A stretch of DNA of 64,000 nt from Corynebacterium gallinarum (GCF_014837045.1 NZ_JACSPR010000001.1:62001-126000), one strand, 5' to 3'; counted from the first letter of the stretch, positions 1 through 9,802 are shown. The notes: generated by a model not told the origin, from the letters alone. Made by a program: numbers and translations.

Positions 1-702
1 GGCGTGATCGGCCACCAGCACGGCGAGGCGGTACGGACCTGCACGGTGCATCTCAATCCGCGACATGATGCGACCCACCAGCTGGAGATCCTCCAGGGAG
101 GTCTTGTCGATGAGCTCAGCGGAGATCTCACGGATGTCGAGACCGTGCTCCATGAGACGACGTGCCATGTCATGCATGACGGGGCGACCCCAACGGAAAC
201 AGCCCGTGTCGGTGAGCAGGCCGGCATACAGGCCGTGGGCGATGGTGCGGGTGGTCTGGACCCCCAGCACATCGAACCAGTCAAGGAGAATCGTGGTGGT
301 GGATTCCGCCTCGGTGCTGATGAGGTTCACCCGGCCGAAACCGGGGTTGGTGGCGTGGTGGTCCACCACGATCGTCCGGTCACGGGCACCGATGATGGAT
401 TCCTCGAACTCACCGGTGCGCTCCTGGGACCCACAGTCCACCACGATGATGAGATCGGAGACCGGCGGGACGGAGGTGAAGATGATCTCCTCCGACCCGG
501 GAATGGAATTCAGGTTCGAGGGCATCGGGTCCGTCTGGCCGATGTAGCCGCGGGCATCCTTGCCCAGCTGCCGCAGTGCCTCGACCGTCGCGGTGACACT
601 GCCGATGGCATCCGCATCGGGGCGCAGGTGCCCGACCACACTGACCGTGTGGGCAGCAGATACCAGTTCCGCTGCTGAACGGAAATCAGAATGGATGGTC
701 AC
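1..702 (-). CDS. nrnA: DHH-family phosphoesterase, NrnA/CnpB type (3' end cut by window)
   Basis: Only the first 234 codons are inside the window. The reverse-strand translation from GTG at 702 shows the DHH-family motifs in order: RPDADAIGS near residue 33, a VVDCG segment, and VVDHHATNPGFG. Family members hydrolyse nanoRNA, 3'-phosphoadenosine 5'-phosphate or cyclic dinucleotides with Mn2+; the M. tuberculosis protein next to rbfA (Rv2837c) acts on c-di-AMP and short RNA. The start lies 5 bp after the rbfA stop, so it is probably the last gene of the rimP-nusA-ylxR-infB-rbfA operon. The DHHA1 substrate domain is beyond the window edge, so substrate preference cannot be judged. Confidence 0.92.
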   Translation of the reverse strand, partial: MTIHSDFRSAAELVSAAHTVSVVGHLRPDADAIGSVTATVEALRQLGKDARGYIGQTDPMPSNLNSIPGSEEIIFTSVPPVSDLIIVVDCGSQERTGEFEESIIGARDRTIVVDHHATNPGFGRVNLISTEAESTTTILLDWFDVLGVQTTRTIAHGLYAGLLTDTGCFRWGRPVMHDMARRLMEHGLDIREISAELIDKTSLEDLQLVGRIMSRIEMHRAGPYRLAVLVADHA

Positions 703-707
703 AGACG

Positions 708-1157
708 TTACGCCTCATCCTCTTCACGGGTATCCGACTTGTACGGGTTGGGGTCACCCGCCGGAACGGCGTTCTCCTTGAGCTTGGCCAGTTCCGCATC
801 CCGCTGGCGGGCACGCTCCAACAGGGCCTCCATGTGGGCGGAGGCCTCCGGAACCGTGTCCACACGGTAGGTCAGGGTCGGGGTGAACCGGACACCCAGC
901 TGCTCGCCGACAATCTTGCGGAGCTGGCCGCGGGCACGGTGGAGCGCCTCGGCTGCAGCCTCCAGATCCGGCTCATCCCCCACGTTCTCACCACGGACGG
1001 TGTAGAACACGGAGGCGTCATGGAGATCGCCGGTCATGGTGACATCGGTGATGGTGATGTACTCGAGGCGACGGTCCTTGATCTCGCGTTCGATTGCGCT
1101 GGCGACGATGGTCTGAATGCGTTTGGCCATTCTGGCCGCACGGGCGTTATCCACCAT
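708..1157 (-). CDS. rbfA: 30S ribosome-binding factor A
   Basis: A 149-residue protein beginning [15 protein letters not shown], typical of actinobacterial RbfA, a KH-like fold that binds the 16S rRNA 5' region during 30S maturation. A start at ATG 1157 is preferred over the in-frame GTG at 1166, because AAGGAG lies 8 nt upstream of 1157. The acidic, charged C-terminal tail after about residue 125 is usual in this genus. It follows infB in the operon but is separated from it by a strong hairpin, so it may have read-through or separate expression. Confidence 0.96.
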   Translation of the reverse strand: MVDNARAARMAKRIQTIVASAIEREIKDRRLEYITITDVTMTGDLHDASVFYTVRGENVGDEPDLEAAAEALHRARGQLRKIVGEQLGVRFTPTLTYRVDTVPEASAHMEALLERARQRDAELAKLKENAVPAGDPNPYKSDTREEDEA

Positions 1158-1274
1158 GAGGACCACTCCTTAAGGTTTGACAGTTGTACTGATTATCCGC
1201 AGATTCTACCCTGTCCGCAAAGGGATTCCGCACACCGGTGTGGATTCCCGCCAGCCTGCCGGAAACAACGACAA

Positions 1275-1317
1275 AAGGCCCGGTCCCCCGGAAACATGTT
1301 CCGGGGGGCCGGGCCTT
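1275..1317 (-). terminator. Intrinsic terminator between infB and rbfA
   Basis: A near-perfect inverted repeat (arms 1275-1293 and 1299-1317, about 18 bp, GC-rich) follows the infB stop on the minus strand, with TTTTGTCGTTG after the 3' arm. It probably reduces, but need not abolish, transcription into rbfA and nrnA. Confidence 0.8.
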
Positions 1318-1372
1318 CAGGCTGCTACGCGACGGGCCTCACCTGGTGGTGTGCCCGGATCCGCGGGGGATC

Positions 1373-4312
1373 CTAGGATTCGCGTGGAACCTCGACCATT
1401 TCGAAGACCTCGATCTTGTCGCCGACGGCGATGTCCGGGTAGGACAGCACCATACCGCACTCGTAACCTGCGGAGACCTCGGTGGCATCGTCCTTCTCAC
1501 GACGCAGGGACTCGATCTTCGCGTTGGGGGCAATGACATTGCCATCGCGGATGATGCGGGCCGTTGCATTGCGGCGGACCTTGCCCTCTTCCACCATGCA
1601 ACCTGCGATGAGGCCGATGGAAGAAGCCTTGAAGATCGCACGGATCTCGGCCTTGCCCACCTCGCGCTCCTCGTAGATCGGCTTGAGCATACCCTTGAGG
1701 GCTGCCTCCACCTCTTCGATGGCGCGGTAGATGATGGTGTAGTAACGGATATCCACACCCTCGGTGTTGGCTTCCTCGGTGGCCTTGCCCTCAGCGCGGA
1801 CGTTGAAGGCGATGATCACGGCGTTGGAGGCTGCAGCCAGGGTGACGTTGGTCTGGGTGACCGCACCGACACCACGGTCGATGATGTTGAGCTCAACCTC
1901 ATCTTCCATCTCGATCTTGAGCAGTGCCTCCTCAAGTGCTTCCACGGAACCTGCGTTGTCACCCTTGAGGATGAGGTTGAGGACCGAGGTCTCCTTGAGG
2001 ACTGAATCCAGATCCTCGAGGGAGACGCGCTTGCGGGAGCGTGCTGCCAGTGCATTGCGCTTGCGGGCATTGCGCTGGTTGGCGATCTGACGGGCGATGC
2101 GGTCATCCTCGACCACGAGCAGGTTGTCGCCGGCGCCGGGCACTCCGTTGAGACCCTGCACCTGGACCGGACGGGAAGGACCGGCCTCCTCGACATCGCG
2201 ACCGTACTCATCAACCATGCGACGGACACGACCATAGGTGTCACCGACAACGATGGAGGCACCGACGCGGAGGGTACCGCGCTGGACGATAACGGTGGCA
2301 ACCGGGCCACGACCACGGTCGAGGTGCGCTTCAATCGCGACACCCTGTGCGTTCATGTCCGGGTTGGCAACCAGATCCAGCTCGGCGTCCGCGGTCAGGC
2401 AGACAGAGGCCAGCAGTTCATCGATGTTGGTGCCCTGCTTCGCGGAGATGTCGACGAAGATGGTGTCTCCGCCGTACTCCTCCGGAACCAGACCGTACTC
2501 GGTGAGCTGACCACGGATCTTCTCCGGGGAAGCGTCCGGCTTATCGATCTTGTTCACCGCAACCACGATCGGCACGTCAGCGGCCTTCGCGTGGTTGATG
2601 GCTTCAATGGTCTGGGGCATGACGCCGTCATCGGCGGCCACGACCAGAACAGCGATATCTGTGGACTTGGCACCACGGGCACGCATGGCGGTGAAGGCCT
2701 CGTGACCCGGGGTATCCAGGAAGGTGATGGTGCGCAGGTCGTCTTCGACCTCGACCTGGACCTGGTAGGCACCGATGCCCTGGGTGATGCCACCGGCCTC
2801 GCCGGAACCGACGTTGGCCTTACGGATGGTGTCCAGGAGTCGGGTCTTACCGTGGTCGACGTGACCCATGACAGTGACCACAGGGGGACGCTTGGCCAGG
2901 TCCTGCTCGTCGCCGATGTCCTCACCGAACTGCAGGTCGAAGCTCTCGAGGAGCTCGCGGTCCTCATCCTCAGGGGAGACGACCTCGACCTTGAAGTTCA
3001 TCTCATCACCGAGAAGCATCAGGGTCTCGTCGGAAACCGATGCGGTCGCGGTGACCATTTCACCGAGGTTGAACAGGGCCTGCACCAGTGCTGCCGCATC
3101 CGCGCCGATCTTATCGGCGAAGTCGGACAGGGAGGCACCGCGGGCGAGACGCAGGGTCTGGCCACGGCCGTCGGGCAGACGAACGCCACCAATGACGTTC
3201 GGTGCCTGCATCGACTCATACTCATTGCGCTTCTGACGCTTGGACTTGCGACCACGACGTGGTGCGCCGCCCGGACGTCCGAAGGCACCTGCGGTGCCAC
3301 CGCGACGTCCGCCGCGACCTGCGCCACCGCCGCCACCGCGGTTGAAACCACCGGTGCCGCCACCGGGGCCACCCTGGCCACCGCCACGGCCACCCTTACC
3401 GGGTGCCTTCGCAGGCATCTGGCCGGGGGTCGGAGGCATCATGGCTGGTGATGGACGACGTCCGCCACCCTGACGTTCCTGGGAGGCTGCGCCTGCGGCG
3501 TTACCACCCTGCGGGCGTGGGCCACCGGCACCCGGTCCCGGGCGCTGGCCACGTGGGCCGCCCTGACCATCGCGCGGTGCGCCCGGACGCTGTCCGCCCT
3601 GTGGGCGTGGTGCGCCACCGGGACGGGGTCCGCCACCCGGGCGGGGTCCACCACCGCCGGGACGTGGTCCCGGACGGTCTGCGGCGCCAGTGGAGAACGG
3701 GTTGTTGGCCACGCGCGGTGCGCGTGCACCCGGCTTCGGGCCGGGCTTCGCCATCGGCCGTGGCATGGCGTTCGGACGTGGTGCCTCGCCGCCCGGCTTC
3801 GGGGTTGCCTTGTCCTCGGCAGCCTTCTTCGCGGCATCTCCCGGGGTGGGACCCGAGAATGCCGGGGTGGCTGGCTTCTGTGCTGCAGGCTGGGCCGGTG
3901 CCTTCTTCGCGGCGGCTGGCTTGGCGGCAGCTGGCTTGGCTGCAGCAGGTTTCGGTGCTGCGGGCTGGGCCGGTGCCGGCTTCGCCGGGGTCGGCTTGGC
4001 GGCAGCGGTACCCGGCTTCGGGGCCGCGACGGCACCCGGGGTCGGGGCGGCGGGCTTCTGCGCTGCTCCTGGCTTCGGTGCTGGCGCACCGGGCTTGGCG
4101 GCGGGCTTCGCCGGGGTCGGCTTGCTGTCGGTGTCGGCCTTGGCCCCACCGGTTGCCTGATAGTGTTCCTGCATCTTCTTCACCACCGGCGGTTCGATGG
4201 TGGACGATGCGGTCTTGACGAACTCACCCTGCTCCTTGAGCGTGGTGAGCAGTTCCTTGCTGGTAATACCGAGCTTCTTCGCGAGCTCGTGTACACGTAG
4301 CTTTCCGGGCAC
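1373..4312 (-). CDS. infB: Translation initiation factor IF-2
   Basis: A 979-residue GTPase that places initiator tRNA on the 30S subunit. The N-terminal IF2N helix ([12 protein letters not shown], start to about 50) is followed by about 300 residues of Pro/Ala/Lys and then Gly/Arg/Pro low-complexity sequence. Then come a second IF2N-like segment (about 375-430) and the G domain with GHVDHGKT (G1), DTPGHEAF (G3) and NKIDK (G4), followed by domains II-IV. The start is GTG at 4312, with the SD AGAGGAG just upstream inside a hairpin (see the leader feature). The extended low-complexity linker is common in actinobacteria, and its length varies between strains. Confidence 0.98.
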   Translation of the reverse strand: MPGKLRVHELAKKLGITSKELLTTLKEQGEFVKTASSTIEPPVVKKMQEHYQATGGAKADTDSKPTPAKPAAKPGAPAPKPGAAQKPAAPTPGAVAAPKPGTAAAKPTPAKPAPAQPAAPKPAAAKPAAAKPAAAKKAPAQPAAQKPATPAFSGPTPGDAAKKAAEDKATPKPGGEAPRPNAMPRPMAKPGPKPGARAPRVANNPFSTGAADRPGPRPGGGGPRPGGGPRPGGAPRPQGGQRPGAPRDGQGGPRGQRPGPGAGGPRPQGGNAAGAASQERQGGGRRPSPAMMPPTPGQMPAKAPGKGGRGGGQGGPGGGTGGFNRGGGGGAGRGGRRGGTAGAFGRPGGAPRRGRKSKRQKRNEYESMQAPNVIGGVRLPDGRGQTLRLARGASLSDFADKIGADAAALVQALFNLGEMVTATASVSDETLMLLGDEMNFKVEVVSPEDEDRELLESFDLQFGEDIGDEQDLAKRPPVVTVMGHVDHGKTRLLDTIRKANVGSGEAGGITQGIGAYQVQVEVEDDLRTITFLDTPGHEAFTAMRARGAKSTDIAVLVVAADDGVMPQTIEAINHAKAADVPIVVAVNKIDKPDASPEKIRGQLTEYGLVPEEYGGDTIFVDISAKQGTNIDELLASVCLTADAELDLVANPDMNAQGVAIEAHLDRGRGPVATVIVQRGTLRVGASIVVGDTYGRVRRMVDEYGRDVEEAGPSRPVQVQGLNGVPGAGDNLLVVEDDRIARQIANQRNARKRNALAARSRKRVSLEDLDSVLKETSVLNLILKGDNAGSVEALEEALLKIEMEDEVELNIIDRGVGAVTQTNVTLAAASNAVIIAFNVRAEGKATEEANTEGVDIRYYTIIYRAIEEVEAALKGMLKPIYEEREVGKAEIRAIFKASSIGLIAGCMVEEGKVRRNATARIIRDGNVIAPNAKIESLRREKDDATEVSAGYECGMVLSYPDIAVGDKIEVFEMVEVPRES

Positions 4313-4371
4313 TTTTCTCCTCTAGATTTTCGCTAGAGGTCAAAGGCCCGTGACGGACCTAGAACTCTAGC
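4313..4371 (-). promoter_or_regulatory. infB leader with mutually exclusive hairpins around the Shine-Dalgarno
   Basis: On the minus strand the 60 nt before infB contain three related segments. Segment A is the self-complementary CTAGAGTTCTAG (4371-4360). Segment B is CCTCTAG (4339-4333). Segment C is CTAGAGG (4325-4319), which overlaps the SD (AGAGGAG). B pairs with C over 7 bp, with a 7-nt loop, and would hide the SD. A can pair with B over 6 bp (CTAGAG/CTCTAG) and would free it. The complementarity is seen in the sequence; a role in translational control is inference. Confidence 0.45.
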
Positions 4372-4414
4372 AATGATTATTGACGTTCATCGCTGATGCT
4401 TCATCGTGTGCTCA

Positions 4415-4789
4415 TCAGTGTTCGGTCTTCCTTACAATGTCGGGTCCGGTGGTCTGTTCCACCAGGTACGTGCGTACGTGACCTGTATCCACCGTGGTGG
4501 ACACCCTCAGCGCACGGCCAAAGGCACGACGCTGTTCAGCAAGCTCCAATGCGGCAATGGTGGGTGTCAGCCATGCTCCCCTACCTGGCATCCGACGCTT
4601 CGGATCAGGGAGGATCACACCTGGTTGTCCCGGGTGTTCGACTACACGAAGGAGGTCGATGTCATCGACCCGTCGCTTCGTGGCGATACAGGTACGGATC
4701 CGGATCGTTTTGACAGCAGCGTTCGCCTCGGTGACAGGTGCACTTACGTTGTCCACGTCGTCCACACCGGTGTCGGGGGCCAGCTGCAT
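4415..4789 (-). CDS. ylxR: YlxR family (DUF448) nucleic-acid-binding protein
   Basis: A 124-residue protein with the YlxR core: IRTCIATKRRVDDIDLLRVV around residues 30-50 and the conserved PGRGAWLTP near 69-78, then basic residues. YlxR proteins lie between nusA and infB in most bacteria; the fold binds RNA and family members have been linked to RNase P and to transcription control. The first 25 residues are variable. The start at ATG 4789 has an AAAGGGA-type SD upstream. About 100 bp separate it from infB. Confidence 0.93.
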   Translation of the reverse strand: MQLAPDTGVDDVDNVSAPVTEANAAVKTIRIRTCIATKRRVDDIDLLRVVEHPGQPGVILPDPKRRMPGRGAWLTPTIAALELAEQRRAFGRALRVSTTVDTGHVRTYLVEQTTGPDIVRKTEH

Positions 4790-4895
4790 TCAATCCCTTT
4801 CGCACTACCTTGGTTCACCACGCTGGTTCACCGTGACTGTCTTCTGATCCGTTCCGATCGGAAATAAAATCCGGGGTTCGGTGCAGAATCCACAG

Positions 4896-5000
4896 GCCGC
4901 ATGTGGGCCTTTTCCAATATTACGCTATTTAGAGCAGAAATTGGAACCTGTGATTCAATAATCACCGATTCCAATCTTCATCTGCCCGTCACCGGAGTGA
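4896..5000 (-). promoter_or_regulatory. AT-rich spacer between nusA and ylxR, possible internal promoter
   Basis: The 291-bp spacer between nusA (ends 5081) and ylxR contains an AT-rich segment with a TAATAT hexamer on the minus strand near 4920, which could act as a -10 box. No clear -35 box or terminator is visible. The rest of the spacer holds no convincing gene. Confidence 0.2.
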
Positions 5001-5080
5001 CACCAGGGTAATTTCCAGGCAAACTTCGCACTCTAGAACGCCCCCGGTACAAGCCCGGGAAGCGCGGTCACCCCGTGCAA

Positions 5081-6079
5081 CTACCCCATGTCGGAATGGA
5101 TATCGATCTTCCATCCGGTCAGACGCGCTGCCAGGCGGGCGTTCTGCCCCTCCTTGCCGATCGCGAGGGAGAGCTGGTAGTCAGGCACAACCACGCGGGC
5201 GACCTGCTGTTCCGCATCGACGATCTCAACACTGACAACCTTGGATGGGGCGAGTGCGTTACCCACGAAGGTGGCGGGGTCATCGGAGTAGTCGATGATG
5301 TCGATCTTCTCGCCACCGAGCTCGCGCATGATGTTGGACACACGCTGACCGCGTGGGCCGATGCAGGCACCCTTGGCGTTGAGGTTCTTCACCGTGGCAC
5401 GGACCGCGACCTTGGAGCGGTGGCCGGCCTCGCGGGAGATCGCGACGATCTCCACGGACCCATCAGCAACCTCGGGGATCTCCAGCTCGAACAGGCGGCG
5501 CACGAGCTCCGGGTGGGTACGGGAGAGGTTGATCTGGATGCCAACCGGGCCCTTGCCCACGCCGACCACATAGCTCTTGACGCGGTCGCCGTGCTTGAGT
5601 TTCTCACCGGGGATCTGCTCGGCGGGCAGCAGGATGCCATCCTGGCTGTCATTTTCGGTGCCGAGCTGGACCACGATGATGCCACGTTCGGCGGCCCGTG
5701 AATCGGCCTGGACGAGGCCGGACATGACGGTGCCCTCGTAGTCTGCGTAGGCGTCGAAGGCGCGCTCGGCCTCAGCCTCACGCAGGCGCCGCACGATGGC
5801 GTCACGCACCGCGCGGGCGGAGACACGTCCGAAGTTGGACGGCGTGTCATCGTATTCTGAGGAGATGGCACCCTCATCGTCGAATTCGGTGACGATCACG
5901 GCAACGGCACCGGTGGCGACATCAATGTCCACGCGGGCCTTGGAGTTTTCCGGGCCATCTGATTCCCGGTTGTCCAGATAGGAATGGAACAGGGCGTTCG
6001 CGATGGTGCGGATCATGTCCTCCACCCGGATGCCTTTTTCCTTCTCAATGGCTTTTAGAGCCTGGACATCAATATTCAC
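5081..6079 (-). CDS. nusA: Transcription termination/antitermination factor NusA
   Basis: A 332-residue protein with the N-terminal RNA-polymerase-binding domain (from MNIDVQALKAIEKEKGI), an S1 domain at about 110-180, and two KH domains (GARGQRVSN-like GPRGQRVSN, and AIGKEGQNARLAARLTGW at the C-terminus). It ends after KH2, as usual in actinobacteria, without the acidic repeats of E. coli NusA. The chosen start is GTG 6079, with AGAGGA upstream; the reading frame continues upstream but that part is not conserved. It lies 28 bp after rimP in the same operon. Confidence 0.97.
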   Translation of the reverse strand: MNIDVQALKAIEKEKGIRVEDMIRTIANALFHSYLDNRESDGPENSKARVDIDVATGAVAVIVTEFDDEGAISSEYDDTPSNFGRVSARAVRDAIVRRLREAEAERAFDAYADYEGTVMSGLVQADSRAAERGIIVVQLGTENDSQDGILLPAEQIPGEKLKHGDRVKSYVVGVGKGPVGIQINLSRTHPELVRRLFELEIPEVADGSVEIVAISREAGHRSKVAVRATVKNLNAKGACIGPRGQRVSNIMRELGGEKIDIIDYSDDPATFVGNALAPSKVVSVEIVDAEQQVARVVVPDYQLSLAIGKEGQNARLAARLTGWKIDIHSDMG

Positions 6080-6107
6080 TTGTCTTCCTCTCAGGGTTCC
6101 GTGGATT

Positions 6108-6656
6108 CTAGCGGTCTGTTTCGTCCACGGCTTCGTCGAATGTGCGTCCCGTGAGATCGAGTTCATCCTGCGCGGGTTTCGCGAATTCAATTTCTACCAC
6201 TGCGCGGGGGGAATTAGCCAATTCCAGGACCGTGACGGAGAGGAGCTTTTTATCACGTTCGATGAGGATGACGGCGGTTTCCTCGTCATTGAGTGCGCCG
6301 ATGCGGGCGATGCGTTTCTTGCCATCCACATCGAGGCTGACCAGGCGGGTACGGTTGCGGCGCCAGTGCCGCGGCTGCGTGAGCGGCATGTCGACGCCGG
6401 GGGTGGACACCTCGAGCAGGTAGCCCGCACCGAAGCTGAGCTCACCGCGGGCCTCGGCGGCGTCGAAAAGCTCACCGATCTCCTGGCTGACCACCTCGAG
6501 GAGGTCGAGGTCGGGGCGGGAATCCGAGTCGAGTTTGATGGCCACGGTTGATTTCGGGCCGGCCTTGGTCACGCGCAGCCCCTCCACGTCGAGATGGTGG
6601 GTGGCGACGACGGGTGTGATGAGGGCGATGAGTTCTTCAGCGGTGGGGAAAGCCAT
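6108..6656 (-). CDS. rimP: Ribosome maturation factor RimP
   Basis: A 182-residue protein. The N-terminal domain shows the family pattern ([12 protein letters not shown] around residue 85, [15 protein letters not shown]), followed by an SH3-like C-terminal domain ([17 protein letters not shown], then VEIEFAKP). RimP binds the free 30S subunit and assists assembly. The start at ATG 6656 is preferred over GTG 6662 because AAGG lies about 8 nt upstream of it. The gene opens the minus-strand operon and is divergent from the DUF4439 lipoprotein gene, with about 80 bp between the starts. Confidence 0.95.
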   Translation of the reverse strand: MAFPTAEELIALITPVVATHHLDVEGLRVTKAGPKSTVAIKLDSDSRPDLDLLEVVSQEIGELFDAAEARGELSFGAGYLLEVSTPGVDMPLTQPRHWRRNRTRLVSLDVDGKKRIARIGALNDEETAVILIERDKKLLSVTVLELANSPRAVVEIEFAKPAQDELDLTGRTFDEAVDETDR

Positions 6657-6738
6657 GCCCACACCTTACTGTCCGGTGGACACACTGATCACCGCCGGGT
6701 GTCCGAGGGTGTCCCACCCACCCGCTACACTTCACCGC

Positions 6739-7578
6739 ATGCGCTTCACGAAGCACCTCATCCTCACCATCATCACCGCGCTCGCGACCACCCTGGCCGT
6801 GGCCTGCACCCCGTCGCCCACCCCCGACGAGGCCCTGGTGGAGATGTATCAGGAGGCGCTGCATGATGCCCAGGCCCTGACCGATTCCGCGCCGGGCGCC
6901 TCCGCGTTGCGGACGGAACACGCAGACGAGATCACCGCGGAGATTGAACGGCTGTGCGGTTTCACCGACGACGGCGTTCTCCCCGAGTCCTGCACCTTCA
7001 GCGTCCCGGCCATCGCCGCCGCCCCCACGGATGACGCCGCCGCACACATGATGGTCAGCCAGGAGCAGATCCTGGGTCACCTGGAGGAGATTCCCACCGA
7101 GTCGGTCCCCCTCATCATCGGTCACTACATCGATCAGGCCCGCCTGGCACCGCCCGCGGAGGAGATCGACATCCCGGAGGGCATCTCTCTCAAGGGTGAG
7201 GACCTGACCCGGGCGCAGGATCTGCTTGCCACCGAGTACGCCGCCGCCTGGGCACTCGGGGTCGCACTGGCCTACGTCTCCCCCGACCTCACGGATGCCA
7301 CCCAGGAGGCCATCGACCGCCACCGCGGGTACGCCGCGGTACTGCGCACCGCCATCGACCCCTTCGCCGACACCGCCCCCTCGGAACCCGGTTATGACCT
7401 GACCGGGTTGACCGAGCCGACCGATCCGGACACCGCCCTCGCGCTGATCCGCGAGGTGCAGGACAATGCGGTCACCTCCTGGCACAATGCCGCCTCCGTG
7501 GCCACCGACCCCGCCTGGCGCCTGCTGGCCAGCCGCGTCGCCGGGTCCACCGCGCGCGACACCGTCGCGTTCGCCTGA
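6739..7578 (+). CDS. DUF4439 ferritin-like lipoprotein
   Basis: A 279-residue predicted lipoprotein. It has a signal peptide with a lipobox around residues 19-23 (LAVAC), followed by a Pro/Thr linker and an all-alpha region. The C-terminal part, from about residue 140, matches the DUF4439 pattern (helices rich in Ala, AWALGVALAYV). The M. tuberculosis counterpart (Rv2844) also lies beside rimP. No metal-binding ferritin residues are obvious, and function is unknown. It has its own promoter region shared with rimP, and no downstream partner on this strand before the opp genes. Confidence 0.8.
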   Translation: MRFTKHLILTIITALATTLAVACTPSPTPDEALVEMYQEALHDAQALTDSAPGASALRTEHADEITAEIERLCGFTDDGVLPESCTFSVPAIAAAPTDDAAAHMMVSQEQILGHLEEIPTESVPLIIGHYIDQARLAPPAEEIDIPEGISLKGEDLTRAQDLLATEYAAAWALGVALAYVSPDLTDATQEAIDRHRGYAAVLRTAIDPFADTAPSEPGYDLTGLTEPTDPDTALALIREVQDNAVTSWHNAASVATDPAWRLLASRVAGSTARDTVAFA

Positions 7579-7591
7579 CCCCCAGGGCGCT

Positions 7592-7602
7592 GCTTATCGA
7601 CG
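7592..7602 (+). repeat. GCTTRTCGACG repeat, intergenic copy
   Basis: GCTTATCGACG lies just after the DUF4439 lipoprotein gene. It is one of 13 copies of an 11-bp motif in the window (see findings). Confidence 0.6.
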
Positions 7603-7844
7603 CCCGCCCGACGCCTCCCCCGTGCCCGGCCCCCTGCCGGGGTCGACGGCGAGCCACCTGACGCGGGTGACCCCGTCGCACCCTGATGTGCAATCGATCC
7701 CATGCTGGGGATTCAATTGTGCCCCACCTACGGGGGTAGAAACGATAACAAATCAGTCACCGGCTGCCCGCCCGGAATTCCGGGCCCTTCCGACAATGCC
7801 CAGCTAGAAGCGATTTCCTCCCTAATAAATTAATTTTTGCTGAC

Positions 7845-7967
7845 AAACGCATGAAATTTACATCTCAAACCGGTTTGGTTGCGACATGAGTCACATTTAG
7901 GATTCAGGCACGGGGTTCCACCGACATCGCACCGGTGGAATCAACCTAAAACTCACGGAGGTCTCAA
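7845..7967 (+). promoter_or_regulatory. Promoter and operator region of the peptide importer operon
   Basis: The 389-bp gap upstream of the binding-protein gene becomes AT-rich after 7800. A -10 candidate TAGGAT is at 7898-7903. A 12-bp palindrome, CAAACCGGTTTG, lies at 7866-7877, about 30 bp upstream of it, where an activator or repressor could bind. The predicted 5' leader contains a short hairpin (CCACCG/CGGTGG, 7918-7937), and a GGAGG Shine-Dalgarno is at 7957-7961. The GC-rich part 7579-7800 shows no gene. Confidence 0.4.
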
Positions 7968-9575
7968 ATGACTTTAAAGAAGTCTCTTGCCGTCACCGCG
8001 GCAGCGACACTGGCACTCAGCCTCGCCGCATGCTCCTCGGATTCCGAGTCCGACTCCGCCGGTGGCACCGGCGATTCCGCATCCGGCGGTGACAACTATG
8101 TGATCGTCAACGGCACCGAGCCGCAGAACCCCCTGGTTCCGGCCAATACCAATGAGGTCGGTGGTGGCCGCATCGTCGACTCCATCTTCGCCGGACTGGT
8201 CTACTACAACGTGGACGGTTCCGTGGAGAACGATCTCGCGGAATCCATCGAACTCGAGGGCGACAAGACCTACCGCGTCACCCTCAAGGAGGGCGCGACC
8301 TTCACCGACGGCACCCCGGTGACCTCAGAGAGCTTCGTCAACGCATGGAACTACGCCGTGGCCAATGATCAGCTCTCCGCCTACTTCTTCGAGCCCATCC
8401 TGGGTTATGAGGAGGGTGTGGAGGAGATGGAGGGCCTGCAGGTCGTCGACGACACCACCTTCACCATCGAGCTGAACCAGCCCGAGTCCGACTTCCCGCT
8501 GCGTCTGGGATACTCCGCGTTCTACCCGCTGCCTGAATCCGCCTTCGAGGACATGCAGGCCTTCGGCGAGAACCCGGTGGGCAACGGCCCCTACAAACTG
8601 AGCGAGTGGAACCACAACCAGGATGCCCTCATCGTCCCGAATGAGGACTACGACGGCGGTCGTGCACCCCAGAACGACGGCGTGAAGTTCGTGTTCTACC
8701 CGACCTTCGATGCCGCCTACGCCGATCTGCTGTCCGACAACCTCGATGTACTGGACGCCATCCCGGATTTCGCGTTCTCCACCTACGAGGATGAACTCCA
8801 GGGCCGTTCCATCAACCAGCCGTCCGCGGTCTTCCAGTCCTTCACCATCCCGGAGCGCCTCGAGCACTTCTCCGGTGAGGAGGGCGCGCTGCGTCGCCAG
8901 GCGATCTCCATGGCCGTCAACCGTGATGAGATCACCGAGACCATCTTCGAGGGCACCCGCACCCCGGCAACCGATTTCACCTCCCCGGTCATCGACGGTC
9001 ACTCCGATTCCCTCACCGGCGCCGAGGTGCTTGAGTACAACCCGGAGCGTGCCAAGGAGCTGTGGGCCGAGGCCGATGCGATCGCACCGTTCAACGGTGA
9101 GTTCACCATCTCCTATAACGCCGACGGTGGCCACCAGGCCTGGGTCGACGCTGTCGCCAACTCCATCCGCAACACCCTGGGTATCAACGCCATCGGCAAC
9201 CCCTACCCGGACTTCAAGTCCCTGCGCGATGACGTGACCAACCGCACCATCGACGGTGCCTTCCGTACCGGCTGGCAGGCGGACTACCCATCCCTGGGTA
9301 ACTTCCTCGGCCCACTGTATGGCACCGGTGCAGGTTCCAACGACGGTGACTACTCCAACCCCGACTTCGACGCCAAGCTCAGCGAGGCCGCCGGCGCCGA
9401 GGATGCCGAGCAGGCCGTCACCTCCTACAACGAGGCACAGGAGATCCTCCTGCAGGACCTCCCGGCGATCCCGACCTGGTACTCCAACGCGGTCGGTGGC
9501 TACTCCAACAACGTCGACAACGTCGAGTTCATGTGGAACTCCCAGCCGGCGTACTACCAGATCACCAAGAACTAG
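7968..9575 (+). CDS. oppA: ABC peptide importer, substrate-binding lipoprotein
   Basis: A 535-residue family-5 solute-binding protein. A signal peptide ends in a lipobox (SLAAC at about 18-22), then a Ser/Gly/Asp-rich tether precedes the SBP_bac_5 fold. Features seen include NGTEPQNPLVPANT near the N-terminus, the conserved WxYAxxxxxxxxYF-like NAWNYAVANDQL segment, and the C-terminal AGxEDAEQA region. It would capture oligopeptides outside the membrane and deliver them to the permeases encoded next. The exact substrate cannot be read from the sequence. A hairpin between this gene and the permease gene would allow higher expression of the binding protein. Confidence 0.93.
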   Translation: MTLKKSLAVTAAATLALSLAACSSDSESDSAGGTGDSASGGDNYVIVNGTEPQNPLVPANTNEVGGGRIVDSIFAGLVYYNVDGSVENDLAESIELEGDKTYRVTLKEGATFTDGTPVTSESFVNAWNYAVANDQLSAYFFEPILGYEEGVEEMEGLQVVDDTTFTIELNQPESDFPLRLGYSAFYPLPESAFEDMQAFGENPVGNGPYKLSEWNHNQDALIVPNEDYDGGRAPQNDGVKFVFYPTFDAAYADLLSDNLDVLDAIPDFAFSTYEDELQGRSINQPSAVFQSFTIPERLEHFSGEEGALRRQAISMAVNRDEITETIFEGTRTPATDFTSPVIDGHSDSLTGAEVLEYNPERAKELWAEADAIAPFNGEFTISYNADGGHQAWVDAVANSIRNTLGINAIGNPYPDFKSLRDDVTNRTIDGAFRTGWQADYPSLGNFLGPLYGTGAGSNDGDYSNPDFDAKLSEAAGAEDAEQAVTSYNEAQEILLQDLPAIPTWYSNAVGGYSNNVDNVEFMWNSQPAYYQITKN

Positions 9576-9626
9576 GATCTGACACCCGTCGCTGACCAGG
9601 TTCACCCCCGGTCGCAGACCCCGAAT

Positions 9627-9656
9627 GGCCCAGGACCCCGAAACGATTCCTGGGCC
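9627..9656 (+). terminator. Hairpin between binding-protein and permease genes
   Basis: Arms GGCCCAGGA (9627-9635) and TCCTGGGCC (9648-9656) form a perfect 9-bp stem with a 12-nt loop, followed by TTTCGGTTGT. It is likely a partial terminator or RNA-stabilising hairpin that sets the ratio of binding protein to permease. A partial role is inferred because the next gene has no obvious promoter. Confidence 0.7.
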
Positions 9657-9802
9657 TTTCGGTTGTCAACACCCATTCTCCGTGTGGTTTGACTCACCCT
9701 CCTGCGTTTGCAGCCACCAGGCCGCCGCAGGAGGATGATGTAGGCCACACGGCACCTATCCATCCATCATCCACCCCACAACAAGCAAGGACACCCACGC
9801 TC

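Noticed and set aside
2324..3451. Plus-strand frame opposite infB
   Set aside because: Shadow of the GC-rich IF-2 gene with a low-complexity end.
3460..4140. Repetitive DNA as a possible separate element
   Set aside because: It is the low-complexity Pro/Ala/Lys and Gly/Arg linker of IF-2, in frame throughout.
4390..4870. Plus-strand open frames opposite ylxR
   Set aside because: Conserved YlxR motifs are on the minus strand; the plus frames lack any recognisable domain.
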